From assembly GCF_900143245.1 (NCBI RefSeq), contig NZ_FRDK01000006.1, forward strand, positions 1 through 64,000: a stretch of DNA of 64,000 nt, given 5' to 3'. The notes under the pieces were generated by a model. That model did not search any database. It was given only the letters and a program-made list of their open reading frames with translations, and was not told the origin of the DNA. The DNA comes from Flavobacterium fryxellicola (GTDB taxonomy: Bacteria > Bacteroidota > Bacteroidia > Flavobacteriales > Flavobacteriaceae). The first letter of the stretch is position 1; each line of letters starts with the position of its first letter. Of this stretch, positions 7,519 to 15,977 are shown piece by piece. Both the position numbers and the translations under genes were made by a program.

Positions 7519-7625
7519 TTTATGCAATTTAAAATGGTGTGATCTTCGACTGTTACGTAAGTGAGTATTGGCTAAAAGCCTTTTAATTAAATAGCTACTA
7601 TCTATAAATATAATTCAAAAAAAAA

Positions 7626-8300
7626 ATGATAAAAACCGTAATTTTCGATATGGATGGTGTCATCGTTGATACAGAACCCGTACACCGTTATGCTTACTTC
7701 AAGCAATTTGAAGAATTAAATATTACTGTTACAAAGGAAATGTACACCTCTTTTACTGGGTTTTCAACTCGAAATACCTTTCAGAAATTGAAGGAAATTT
7801 TCGTAATTGAGCAAGACGTAGAAGATTTGATCCAAAGAAAACGAACTATTTTTAATGATGCTTTTGACAGTAAAGCCGATTTAGAATTACTAGAAGGTGT
7901 TGAAAATCTGATAAAAGAATTACATCAAAACGGAATGCAATTGATCTTGGCGTCTTCGGCTTCCAAAGGTACTATCGAACGCGTTTTTAGTCGGTTTAAG
8001 CTGCATGATTATTTTACACATTTAGTTAGCGGTGAGGATTTTCCTAAATCTAAACCACATCCTGCAATTTTTCTGCATGCTGCCAGTTTATCTATTGCTC
8101 AAAAGGAGAGCTGCATCGTTATTGAGGACAGCACCAATGGAATAAAAGCGGCAAAAGCAGCGGGAATCTTTTGTGTTGGTTACAACAGTATTCATTCAGA
8201 AGCGCAAAATTTAGCAGAAGCCGATGTCGTAATTAATCATTTCAATGAATTAAGCTTCAATACGGTACAGAATATTCATGCTAAATTAAGAAATAATTAA
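7626..8300 (+). CDS. HAD-IA family phosphatase, beta-phosphoglucomutase-like
   Basis: Cytoplasmic HAD hydrolase of 224 residues. Motif I is FDMDGVIVDTEP (nucleophile Asp8, acid/base Asp10). Motif II is LASSASKGT (Ser near 114), motif III includes GEDFPKSKPHP (Lys about 144), and motif IV is VIEDSTNGIKAAKAAG. The helical cap between residues 15 and 85 is the C1 type seen in beta-phosphoglucomutase and sugar-phosphate phosphatases. Substrate not determined by sequence. It follows the heptad array by about 100 bp and precedes DUF2911 in the same direction. Confidence 0.85.
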   Translation: MIKTVIFDMDGVIVDTEPVHRYAYFKQFEELNITVTKEMYTSFTGFSTRNTFQKLKEIFVIEQDVEDLIQRKRTIFNDAFDSKADLELLEGVENLIKELHQNGMQLILASSASKGTIERVFSRFKLHDYFTHLVSGEDFPKSKPHPAIFLHAASLSIAQKESCIVIEDSTNGIKAAKAAGIFCVGYNSIHSEAQNLAEADVVINHFNELSFNTVQNIHAKLRNN

Positions 8301-8352
8301 CAATTAGAAATAACTGAATTTGTAAATTTGAATATAATAAAAAACGACTACT

Positions 8353-9198
8353 ATGAAAAAAATACTTATTGTGTTTGCTATTATAATAGCAAATTTCACC
8401 ATTGAGGCACAAGTTAAAACACCTCAATCCAGTCCAAAAGCGACAATTATGCAAGCCGTTGGTCTGACTGATGTCGAAATTGTTTATTCAAGACCAAGTG
8501 CAAGAGGAAGAGCAGTATTTGGTAATTTGATTCCATTTGAAAAAGTATGGAGATCGGGAGCCAATGAAAATACAACAATATCCTTTAGTGATGACGTAGT
8601 GATTAGCGGTAAAACATTGAAAAAAGGAAAATATTCTTTATACACTGTCCCGAAAATTGAAAGTTGGGATATAATTTTCTATAAAACCACGGATAACTGG
8701 GGTAATCCAGAAGAATGGAAAGAAGAAAATGTAGCCCTTAGAGCCACCGTTAAACCAGAAACTTTAAACAAAAGTGTCGAAACCTTTACGATTGGAATTA
8801 GTGGTTTGGACAATAATTTTGCCTTTTTAGAAATGTACTGGGAAAACTCGTATGCAGCGGTGAAATTTGAAGTGCCTACGCAACAAAAAGCAATTGCGAA
8901 CATCGAAAAAGTATTAGCTGGACCGGCTGCTGGAGATTATTTTTCTGCTGCTCAGTTCTTGTTTCAATCCAATGGCGACAACGCAAAAGCATTGGTTTAT
9001 GTAAACAAAGCATTGGATATGTCTAAAGACAAACCGTTTTGGTTTAACAGATTGAAATCATTAATTCAAGCAAAATTAGGTGATAAAAAAGGAGCAATCG
9101 AAACCGCTAAAGCATCACTTGCCGCAGCTGAAAGTGCTAAAAACCAAGATTATGTAAAGATGAATAAAGATAGCATTGCAGAGTGGAATAAAAACTAA
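8353..9198 (+). CDS. DUF2911 domain secreted protein with C-terminal TPR-like part
   Basis: A 281-residue protein with a signal peptide (MKKILIVFAIIIANFTIEAQ). The DUF2911 domain spans about 25-170: QSSPKATIMQAVGLTDVEI, YSRPSARGRAVFG, VWRSGANENTTISF, GKYSLYT and YWENSYAAVKFEV are characteristic. The last 110 residues form helical repeats (ALVYVNKALDM, KKGAIETAKASLA) like a pair of TPRs. The family is widespread in Bacteroidota and uncharacterised. A TAAATTTG -7-like box at 8323-8330 may start transcription, and a strong terminator follows. Confidence 0.85.
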   Translation: MKKILIVFAIIIANFTIEAQVKTPQSSPKATIMQAVGLTDVEIVYSRPSARGRAVFGNLIPFEKVWRSGANENTTISFSDDVVISGKTLKKGKYSLYTVPKIESWDIIFYKTTDNWGNPEEWKEENVALRATVKPETLNKSVETFTIGISGLDNNFAFLEMYWENSYAAVKFEVPTQQKAIANIEKVLAGPAAGDYFSAAQFLFQSNGDNAKALVYVNKALDMSKDKPFWFNRLKSLIQAKLGDKKGAIETAKASLAAAESAKNQDYVKMNKDSIAEWNKN

Positions 9199-9216
9199 TG
9201 CACTGAATTATAATGC

Positions 9217-9257
9217 AAAATCCCGTCTCGGTAATTATCGAGACGGGATTTTTTTTT
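9217..9257 (+). terminator. Terminator after DUF2911 gene
   Basis: AAATCCCGTCTCG pairs with CGAGACGGGATTT across an 8-nt loop and is followed by a T-run. It is 20 bp after the stop. From here to 9503 I see no gene; a short plus-strand frame at 9409 is the antisense of the symporter end. Confidence 0.85.
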
Positions 9258-9503
9258 AAACTTCCGAACGGCGCATGTTCGTTATATTTTGGTTATGAAT
9301 TTAAATAATTGCAGTCTTGCATGGTATCCGAAACCTGACAGGAAAATCACATTTAATTTGAAATCAACAAATTATACATAAATACAAGCCAATCAAAAAT
9401 AACCGCAGATGCATATCTTTTATTTTAATACGCTGATAATCTGCGGTTTATTAATAACAGGTCTTAATTATTGGTTTTCCAAGAAAAACACTACTACTTT
9501 TCT

Positions 9504-11228
9504 TTACGCTAAAATTGCTTTCTGTTTCCTGAAAATCGTCCACTGCAACAGCAACGAAATTACAATAGTCAGCATCGCTCCAATGAAATTAAGCCATAAA
9601 TAACCCAGTTTTTCTTCGCCACTTGGATAAATATAAATAGCATAATAGTAAATGATAAAAATAGTAATTTGACTTACGACTGCACTGTAAAAAATAGCTT
9701 TGGATTGTACTTGTTTTATATAGAAACCAACCAAGAAAATTCCCAATACTGTTCCGTAAAATATGGATCCAATAATGTTGACCAGTTGAATTAAATTTTC
9801 AAAAAGTGTTCCAATACACGCAAAAAGGATCGCAATAATACCCCATAATAACGTAAAAAATTTAGTAGCATAGAGGTAATGCCTTTCTGATTTTTCTTCT
9901 TTTAAATTTCGTTTGTAAATATCAATCGCCGTGGTCGATGCCAATGCATTCAATCCAGAAGCAGTAGATGACATCGCTGCTGAAATAATTACTGCTAATA
10001 ATAAACCAATAAGTCCTTTGGGTAAATAATTAAGGATAAAGTGAAAAAACACATAATCTTTATCGTTTGTCTCACTGTTGCTATCCGCTTTCAGAATGAT
10101 GTCTTTAGCTCGGTCTCTTAAATCTTTTTCTTTATTAGACAAAGCCACTAATTCCTTCCGAAGAATTGGATTGTCATAATCTTGGTTCAGTTGATCAATA
10201 TACAATAGGTTAATCACTTTCTTATCTTCAGATAAATCGTCTAATTTATTCTCCAAAGCATTGTATTCGCCTTTGTATGCTGATTTTTCAATCATGGCTT
10301 TATTGTTTGGATTAAAATTCAACGGGACAGGGTTAAATTGGAAAAAAACAAAAACCATAACTCCGGTCAGTAAAATGAAGAACTGCATCGGTACTTTTAA
10401 AAGACCATTCATGATCAGTCCCATTTGACTTTCTCGAACGGATCTTCCTGATAAATAACGTCCAACCTGAGATTGATCCGTTCCAAAATAAGCCAATGCT
10501 AAGAAGAAACCTCCTGTTATTCCGCTCCAAAAAGTATATTTTTCTTCTGGGTCAAAAGAAAAATTGACAATGTTCATTTTATCATTTGCACCAGCAATAT
10601 GCAACGCACTGGTAAAAGTCATATCATTAGGCAAATAATGTAATATGAGAAAAAAGGTGATGAACATACCCGACATAATAACAAACATTTGCTGTTTTTG
10701 AGTCACGTTTACCGCTTTTGTTCCTCCAGAAAAGGTATAGATGATAACCAGCACACCAATAACAATATTCATGTAGGTAAGATTCCAACCTAATATTGCT
10801 GACAAAATAATCGCGGGTGCATAAATAGTTAATCCCGTTCCTAGCCCTCTTTGGAACAAGAAAAGGATGGCCGCTAGGGAGCGCGTTTTTAAATCAAATC
10901 TTTTTTCTAAGTATTCATAAGCCGTATATACTTTATATTTATGGTACAAAGGAATAAACGTAACGCAAATCACCACCATCGCAATAGGCAGTCCAAAGTA
11001 GAATTGTACAAAACCCATTCCGTCGTGGTAGGCTTGTCCTGGTGTGGACAGAAAAGTAATCGCACTGGCTTGTGTAGCCATTACAGAAAGACCCACAACA
11101 TGCCAAGGGGTTTCATTATTACCTAAAATAAAATCTTCTACATTTTTACTTCCTTTGGTCTTCCAAGCACCATAAATTACGATAAATAATAGAGTAAAAA
11201 TGAGTATAACCCAATCAAATAGTTGCAT
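9504..11228 (-). CDS. Sodium:solute symporter (SSS family)
   Basis: Inner-membrane Na+-coupled transporter of 574 residues with about 13 membrane segments. Typical SSS features: N-terminal WKTKGSKNVEDFILGNNETP and SVMATQASAITFLSTPGQAY (helix 1-2 region, Na+ site), GLTIYAPAIIL, then AYFGTDQSQVGRYLSGRS (about 250-268), the signature near the sixth to seventh helix, and SAAMSSTASGLNALAS. A charged insertion of about 80 residues (ENKLDDLSEDKKVINLL...) interrupts the middle and is common in the Bacteroidota branch. It is the third gene of a set with a PIG-L deacetylase and a 35-residue membrane protein, so the substrate may be an amino sugar or other product released by that enzyme (inference). 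Confidence 0.85.
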   Translation of the reverse strand: MQLFDWVILIFTLLFIVIYGAWKTKGSKNVEDFILGNNETPWHVVGLSVMATQASAITFLSTPGQAYHDGMGFVQFYFGLPIAMVVICVTFIPLYHKYKVYTAYEYLEKRFDLKTRSLAAILFLFQRGLGTGLTIYAPAIILSAILGWNLTYMNIVIGVLVIIYTFSGGTKAVNVTQKQQMFVIMSGMFITFFLILHYLPNDMTFTSALHIAGANDKMNIVNFSFDPEEKYTFWSGITGGFFLALAYFGTDQSQVGRYLSGRSVRESQMGLIMNGLLKVPMQFFILLTGVMVFVFFQFNPVPLNFNPNNKAMIEKSAYKGEYNALENKLDDLSEDKKVINLLYIDQLNQDYDNPILRKELVALSNKEKDLRDRAKDIILKADSNSETNDKDYVFFHFILNYLPKGLIGLLLAVIISAAMSSTASGLNALASTTAIDIYKRNLKEEKSERHYLYATKFFTLLWGIIAILFACIGTLFENLIQLVNIIGSIFYGTVLGIFLVGFYIKQVQSKAIFYSAVVSQITIFIIYYYAIYIYPSGEEKLGYLWLNFIGAMLTIVISLLLQWTIFRKQKAILA

Positions 11229-11231
11229 AAT

Positions 11232-11339
11232 TTAAGAGTATAATTTCATAATAAGACAAAAGATCAAAATATAAATGGCATTGGCTACGAGTACCCAGGT
11301 GTAGTTTTTCTTCCAGGTTTTTATTTTTTTTGTTTCCAT
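11232..11339 (-). CDS. 35-residue single-span membrane protein
   Basis: ATG at 11339-11337, TAA at 11234-11232, 3 nt before the symporter ATG and 12 nt after the PIG-L stop. The protein has a basic N-terminus (METKKIKTWKKNYTW) and one hydrophobic segment (VLVANAIYILIFCLIM). A positive-inside start plus one helix suggests a small inner-membrane subunit with its N-terminus in the cytoplasm. Small partner subunits are known for some SSS symporters, so it may be an accessory of the transporter. The tight packing supports a real gene; no homology search was possible. Confidence 0.7.
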   Translation of the reverse strand: METKKIKTWKKNYTWVLVANAIYILIFCLIMKLYS

Positions 11340-11350
11340 TTTATTTCGGA

Positions 11351-13882
11351 TTAGGGCTTGATTTTTTGAGTAGCAATGGTTTGTGAACTTTTCAGGGAAA
11401 TAAGATTTGAAATTAATTTATAAGCTCCAGTAACTCCCTCAGGTAATTCTCTAAAAAAACTTAAACCAGTATAAATATAGTACCCTTTTCCGTAAGGAGC
11501 AATTAGCAAAGCTCCATTTTTTGGACTTTCACCTTTATCGTTTGAAGATAGAATAGGAATAAAGGCTTTATCGTACTCACTTGGGTAATACAACCCTTGC
11601 TCTTGTTTCCATCCCTCAAAATCCTTAGAAGTAATTTTGTTTGGAACATTCAAAACAGGATGGTTTGGTGCTAAAAACCGAACTTCAGCATTTTGTTCAG
11701 TTACACGGTCGCGGGATAGTTTCAATGGATACGGTGCTATGTTTCCAGTTATAAGATCTCCAGCCGTGTTGTATTGGACGAGCATCGTTTTTCCTGCCTT
11801 GACGAAGTCAAAAAGTATCGTTTGTTTATTCGCTAGTGCCGCTAACGTATTGTAAGCACGAACTCCTGTCATTACCACATCAAAATTTTCTAATTTTTCA
11901 GGTGTAATTTCTTCGGGTGTAATTAAAGTGACCGTGTAGCCTAGCTGGGTCAGGCTGCCTGGAACTTCATCTCCAGCACCCATAATGTAACCAATTCGCT
12001 CGTTATTTGTCTTTAAATCCGTTTTAATGAGTTTAGCTTCCGCTGGTTTCAAAACTTGTTGTTTTGTAATGTGATCGTAATTAATTATCACTTGTTCTTT
12101 GTCAAATCGTTTGTTGCCAATTAGGGCAATACTTTTGGCTACAGCCTCCTCAGACTTATTTGGCGCCGTTACTTCAAAATAAACAATTTGCTCCGTCCCT
12201 TTTTTATCGATACTAAAAGGAATAGTTTTCGGGCTTACATTCCAGTTTTGAGGAAGTTCCAATTGTAGATTTCCTTTTACACCCTCTTTTCCGGCTTTGA
12301 TTTTTACGCCTACGTATTTAATTTTAGTGTCTTTAAAAAGTAATACTTTATCTAAAATAGAAGTCGTCACGTCAGGAACAATATCTAGATAATTATAAAC
12401 TTCGCCTTTTACATCATCGTTGTATTTATAAATTACGGTGCGCTCAAAGGGGATCTCTATTCCACTGAATTGCAGCGTAAATAATACTTTAACGTCCCGA
12501 ATAATATCAGGAATCCCTATGTTTTGCTGTTGATTTACCGCATACATACCATCGGTTCCCTTTTCTTCTAACCAATAAGGCTGTGTGTAGTTTATGGATT
12601 CGGGCAAGTGTAAATCTAGAGATAGGTTGTTTAGGATATTATTTTTTAAGTCTAAATTTTTAGTTGTTTTGACCTGTTCTGGTAAAGTGGTGATACTAAC
12701 TAATTCAATAGATACAGCGCTTCTGTTAATAGCTTCGATTTTCAGTTTTACGGTGCTTCCCGGAGTACCTTCTTGATTTTGGGCAACAGCTTCAAGATAT
12801 AAACCGGAACAGGCCGCTATGATTTCTTTTACTTCGAATAATTTTATGGGTGTCCACTGATTTTCGTCCAAATCTTTGATCATAGAATAGGCTTTCGCCA
12901 AATTTGGAATACTAGCCGATGGATTATTATGGTCAAATTCAGCTATAATTGCACTCATTAGTACGCCGATTGCTTTTCCTCCTTTTATACGGTTCCAAGT
13001 GGTATCAATTCCTTCAAAAAGAGTTTTCTTTTCTTTTAGGGCTTCTCCGTTTATGAATTCCAGATATTCTGTTTCTTCCCCTCTAACACCAGTGCTTCCA
13101 AAGCCTTGCGATTGATGGCGACTGCGACTTAAAGCTGCTATTTCCTGATTAGACTTTCCAAGATCAGAATAATAAACACCAGTTTGCATTGCAATAAAGT
13201 TGCTTTTATCAGCAGCATCAAATTTTTCGATAGTTCCATAAAACCACCAGGAGGTATTGAAAAATTGGCGTTTGGCTTGCCAAGGTTGGACAAATTTTAA
13301 TTGTTCAGGAAAAATAGTTGGATCATTGGTTAAATCAAAACTCTCCACGCTTAACATGGCAGAGGCTGTGTGGTGTCCGTGCGTAGTTCCAGGAGATCTA
13401 TGATCAAATCGATTAACAATTACATCCGGTTGAAATTTTCTTATGGCCCAAACTACATCAGCAAGTACTTTTTCTTTATCCCAAATTTCTAATGTTTCGG
13501 TTGGATTTTTGGAAAACCCAAAATCATTGGCACGCGAAAAAAACTGTTCTCCACCATCAATTTTTCGGGCTTCAATTAGTTCTTGCGTTCGTATCACTCC
13601 CAGTAATTCTCTTAATTGTGTACCTATTAGATTTTGTCCTCCATCCCCACGCGTCAAGGATAAGTACCCAGTTCTGGCCTTTTGCTCATTAGACAAATAA
13701 GAGATTAGACGGGTGTTTTCATCATCTGGGTGAGCAGCTATGTACAATACAGAACCTAAGAAATTCAGTTTTAGAATTTGATTATAAATTGCAACAGCAT
13801 TGGGTTTTTTTGGATTTTGGGCAATGGTTATTAGACAACAAAAAAGGAATACTGTAATAGCTAAAAGGTGTTTTTTTTGCAT
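11351..13882 (-). CDS. Secreted PIG-L family deacetylase, multidomain
   Basis: Exported protein of 843 residues when started at ATG 13882, which gives a clean signal peptide (MQKKHLLAITVFLFCCLITI). The N-terminal domain is a PIG-L/LmbE Zn-dependent deacetylase: YIAAHPDDENTRLISYL carries the metal motif (H/P)HPDDE, and GHHTASAMLS is the later His motif. A middle beta-rich part (about 400-640) looks like a NEW3/CARDB-type domain. The last 220 residues (RIGYIMGAGDEVPGSLTQLG... VRAYNTLA) resemble a glutamine-amidotransferase-like fold. Family enzymes remove N-acetyl groups from GlcNAc-containing substrates. A periplasmic amino-sugar role together with the downstream symporter is inference. Confidence 0.82.
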   Translation of the reverse strand: MQKKHLLAITVFLFCCLITIAQNPKKPNAVAIYNQILKLNFLGSVLYIAAHPDDENTRLISYLSNEQKARTGYLSLTRGDGGQNLIGTQLRELLGVIRTQELIEARKIDGGEQFFSRANDFGFSKNPTETLEIWDKEKVLADVVWAIRKFQPDVIVNRFDHRSPGTTHGHHTASAMLSVESFDLTNDPTIFPEQLKFVQPWQAKRQFFNTSWWFYGTIEKFDAADKSNFIAMQTGVYYSDLGKSNQEIAALSRSRHQSQGFGSTGVRGEETEYLEFINGEALKEKKTLFEGIDTTWNRIKGGKAIGVLMSAIIAEFDHNNPSASIPNLAKAYSMIKDLDENQWTPIKLFEVKEIIAACSGLYLEAVAQNQEGTPGSTVKLKIEAINRSAVSIELVSITTLPEQVKTTKNLDLKNNILNNLSLDLHLPESINYTQPYWLEEKGTDGMYAVNQQQNIGIPDIIRDVKVLFTLQFSGIEIPFERTVIYKYNDDVKGEVYNYLDIVPDVTTSILDKVLLFKDTKIKYVGVKIKAGKEGVKGNLQLELPQNWNVSPKTIPFSIDKKGTEQIVYFEVTAPNKSEEAVAKSIALIGNKRFDKEQVIINYDHITKQQVLKPAEAKLIKTDLKTNNERIGYIMGAGDEVPGSLTQLGYTVTLITPEEITPEKLENFDVVMTGVRAYNTLAALANKQTILFDFVKAGKTMLVQYNTAGDLITGNIAPYPLKLSRDRVTEQNAEVRFLAPNHPVLNVPNKITSKDFEGWKQEQGLYYPSEYDKAFIPILSSNDKGESPKNGALLIAPYGKGYYIYTGLSFFRELPEGVTGAYKLISNLISLKSSQTIATQKIKP

Positions 13883-13980
13883 TTTTTTTAATTTAATTTG
13901 CAATAGCTTCAAATGTAGGAATTAAATGTTTTTTCCTGAAATGTTTTTTACATTCTTTAAATATAAATTTGGCTTAACAT

Positions 13981-14018
13981 AAAAAGAGAGAAAACTAGGT
14001 CTAGTTTTCTCTCTTTTT
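13981..14018. terminator. Strong terminator
   Basis: An 18-bp perfect stem, AAAAAGAGAGAAAACTAG with its complement, with only GT between the arms. It follows the minus-strand gene ending at 14044. Confidence 0.8.
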
Positions 14019-14043
14019 ATTTTTTATCACTGTTGATTAGAAA

Positions 14044-14592
14044 TTAGTCTCTGTCTTTTCCATGCCCGCGTCCGTGATCATTTCCTTTTCCTTTTCCATG
14101 TCCCTTATTCCCTTTTCCTCTGTCGTGTCCGTAATTTCTACTTTCCCTGTGATTATCAGATTGTCTGCGGTAATCATTTCTTCCATCATTAACATATACT
14201 TTTCGATGGTGGTTGTAGCCTATGTTTCTTTGTTCTCTACCATGATATCCTTTATAATATTTTACTTTATGATTTCTAAAGTTGCTGTAAGGTCTAGAGC
14301 CGTGATAATCATTAAGCACCACTTTGTAACCACCGTACAAATCATAGTTTCTATATTGTCCGGGAAGGTATCTTGAGCGCATCCATCTTCCGCTACCAAA
14401 ATAAATAAATTGTGTAGCTCTTACATCATAATAGGCTTCAACATCTGGAAGGTAATAGTATTCTGCTTCAGCATATCCTACTGGACCCCATGAAGGCGCT
14501 CTGCCAATATTTACATTAACTGAAACTTGTGCGTGTATTGTACTTGATGCAAATAGGATAATTCCTATGGCGATTAGTTTTAATGCTTTCAT
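14044..14592 (-). CDS. Secreted Tyr/Gly/His-rich protein, paralogue A
   Basis: A 182-residue protein with a signal peptide (MKALKLIAIGIILFASSTIH, then AQ). The mature N-terminal domain has VSVNVNIGRAPSWGPVGYAE and YYYLPDVEAYYDVRATQFIY, and then SGRWMRSRYLPGQYRNYDLY. The C-terminal third is a low-complexity, strongly basic Gly/His/Lys/Arg/Asp tail. It is a tandem paralogue of the gene at 14773-15309: the first 115 mature residues are highly alike, while the tails are unrelated in sequence but similar in character. No enzymatic motif is seen. A periplasmic or surface role is likely, possibly binding polyanions or metals through the tail (inference). Confidence 0.75.
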   Translation of the reverse strand: MKALKLIAIGIILFASSTIHAQVSVNVNIGRAPSWGPVGYAEAEYYYLPDVEAYYDVRATQFIYFGSGRWMRSRYLPGQYRNYDLYGGYKVVLNDYHGSRPYSNFRNHKVKYYKGYHGREQRNIGYNHHRKVYVNDGRNDYRRQSDNHRESRNYGHDRGKGNKGHGKGKGNDHGRGHGKDRD

Positions 14593-14715
14593 CTTTTTTT
14601 AATTTAATTCTGAAATAAATTTATAGAGCTGTGTTTTTGATGGATCTTTTTAGACTTTTTCAACAACTGTGCCAAAACAAAAAAATTAACATTTAATTAA
14701 GGGTTGATGTCTCCC

Positions 14716-14752
14716 AAAAAAAAAGAGAGTTTCCGTATTGAAACTCTCTTTT
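14716..14752. terminator. Terminator between the two paralogues
   Basis: AAAGAGAGTTTC and GAAACTCTCTTT pair around CGTATT, with A and T runs outside. It ends the upstream paralogue at 14773. Confidence 0.75.
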
Positions 14753-14772
14753 AACATTAGTTGTGAACCTTA

Positions 14773-15309
14773 TTAATGCTTTCCATTTCCATGACCATTA
14801 TTTCCTTTTCCACCTTTATTTCCATTGCTTTTGTTTCCATTGCTTTTGTTTCCATTGCTTTTGTTTCCATTGCTTCTGTTTCCATTGCTTTTGTAGGCTT
14901 TGCTATTATGATTTCGATTAGATCCAATTGATTTTTGAGGTTTTCCTTTGTATCCTTTGTAATATTTTACTTTGTGATTTTTAAAGTTGCTGTAAGGTCT
15001 TGAGCCATGGTAATCATTTAGGACTACTTTATACCCATTGTATAAGTTATAATTTCTATATCGAGTGGGAAGGTTTCTGGAGCGTATCCATTTTCCTCCA
15101 CCAAAATAAATAAATTGGGTGTTTCTAATATCATAATAGGATTCAACATCAGGTAAATAATAATAGTCTACAGCAGAATATCCTACTGGACCCCAAGCTG
15201 GAGGACTACCAATGTTTACATTTACTGAAACTTGCGCTTGTATAGCATTCGCACTTATTAGAAATACTATAGCGACTGCGATTAATTTTAATGTTTTCAT
15301 GTTTTTCAA
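14773..15309 (-). CDS. Secreted Tyr/Gly-rich protein, paralogue B with KSNGN repeats
   Basis: A 178-residue protein with a signal peptide (MKTLKLIAVAIVFLISANAI). The conserved domain matches paralogue A: VSVNVNIGSPPAWGPVGYSA, YYYLPDVESYYDIRNTQFIY, GYKVVLNDYHGSRPYSNF, NHKVKYYKGY. The tail is a tandem pentapeptide (R/K)SNGN repeated five times, then GGKGNNGHGNGKH. The repeat is a 15-bp unit at DNA level and could change length by slippage. No catalytic motif. Each paralogue has its own terminator, so each is probably transcribed separately. Confidence 0.75.
   Translation of the reverse strand: MKNMKTLKLIAVAIVFLISANAIQAQVSVNVNIGSPPAWGPVGYSAVDYYYLPDVESYYDIRNTQFIYFGGGKWIRSRNLPTRYRNYNLYNGYKVVLNDYHGSRPYSNFKNHKVKYYKGYKGKPQKSIGSNRNHNSKAYKSNGNRSNGNKSNGNKSNGNKSNGNKGGKGNNGHGNGKH
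14819..14893 (-). repeat. Five 15-bp repeats inside paralogue B
   Basis: Unit TTTCCATTGCTTTTG repeated five times with one substitution, encoding the pentapeptide KSNGN (one copy RSNGN) on the minus strand. The 15-bp length keeps the frame whatever the copy number. Confidence 0.85.
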
Positions 15310-15412
15310 TGTTTATTTAATAATTATTTGTGTTTTTTTATCTCTATTTTTTTAATAGAGCCAACAACTATGCCATTATTAAAAGATAAGATTTCTAACT
15401 AGCTGTAGTCAT

Positions 15413-15448
15413 AAAAAAAAGGAAACGAACAATCGTTTCCTTTTTTTT
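15413..15448. terminator. Terminator
   Basis: AAAAAAAAGGAAACGA, loop ACAA, TCGTTTCCTTTTTTTT: a perfect 16-bp stem, 20 bp after the stop of the minus-strand gene at 15469. Confidence 0.85.
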
Positions 15449-15468
15449 CTTTTTTATTTTTGAATCGT

Positions 15469-15786
15469 TTACAACAAAAGAATCAACAAAAGAATAACAA
15501 TAATAACAGCACCTACAGACAAATATACTCCATTTCCTGTAGATCTCAATTCAGTTTTAATTGCACGAACTTCTTTACGTAACTCTTTTTTCTCTACTGA
15601 ATTCAAAGAAGATTTGTCCATTGCTTTTATCTCGTCCAGACGATTAAGCAACACTTTAACTTCTGCAGGCACTTCTTTTGGAGTGTTAGCAATTGCTGTT
15701 GGATTTTTTTCTGCCGCTAACATTTGAGTAGGAACAACACTTAATGACAATACCATCATCATTAAATAAAAGGTAACTTTTTTCAT
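15469..15786 (-). CDS. Small exported protein with C-terminal membrane anchor
   Basis: A 105-residue protein. It has an N-terminal signal peptide (MKKVTFYLMMMVLSLSVVPT, cleavage near AAE), a charged helical middle with Lys/Glu-rich heptads (LNRLDEIKAMDKSSLNSVEKKELRKEV), and a C-terminal hydrophobic segment (VGAVIIVILLLILLL). This would place the helical part in the periplasm anchored to the inner membrane. I recall similar small proteins in many Flavobacterium genomes with no known role. It has its own terminator. Confidence 0.7.
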   Translation of the reverse strand: MKKVTFYLMMMVLSLSVVPTQMLAAEKNPTAIANTPKEVPAEVKVLLNRLDEIKAMDKSSLNSVEKKELRKEVRAIKTELRSTGNGVYLSVGAVIIVILLLILLL

Positions 15787-15977
15787 TTCTTTTGGTTTTA
15801 GTTATAAATTTCTATAATATAAAGGTAAACAATATTACTTTACTAAATTTTATACAATTATGGTATTTAATTGTATAATTTACGCTTTACTGTTCTGTTT
15901 AATACATTTAAGAGTCTACATAGTAATGCTTTACCTGTTTTTTGTACTTGAAAGTGTTAAATAGATTTGTATTTCGA

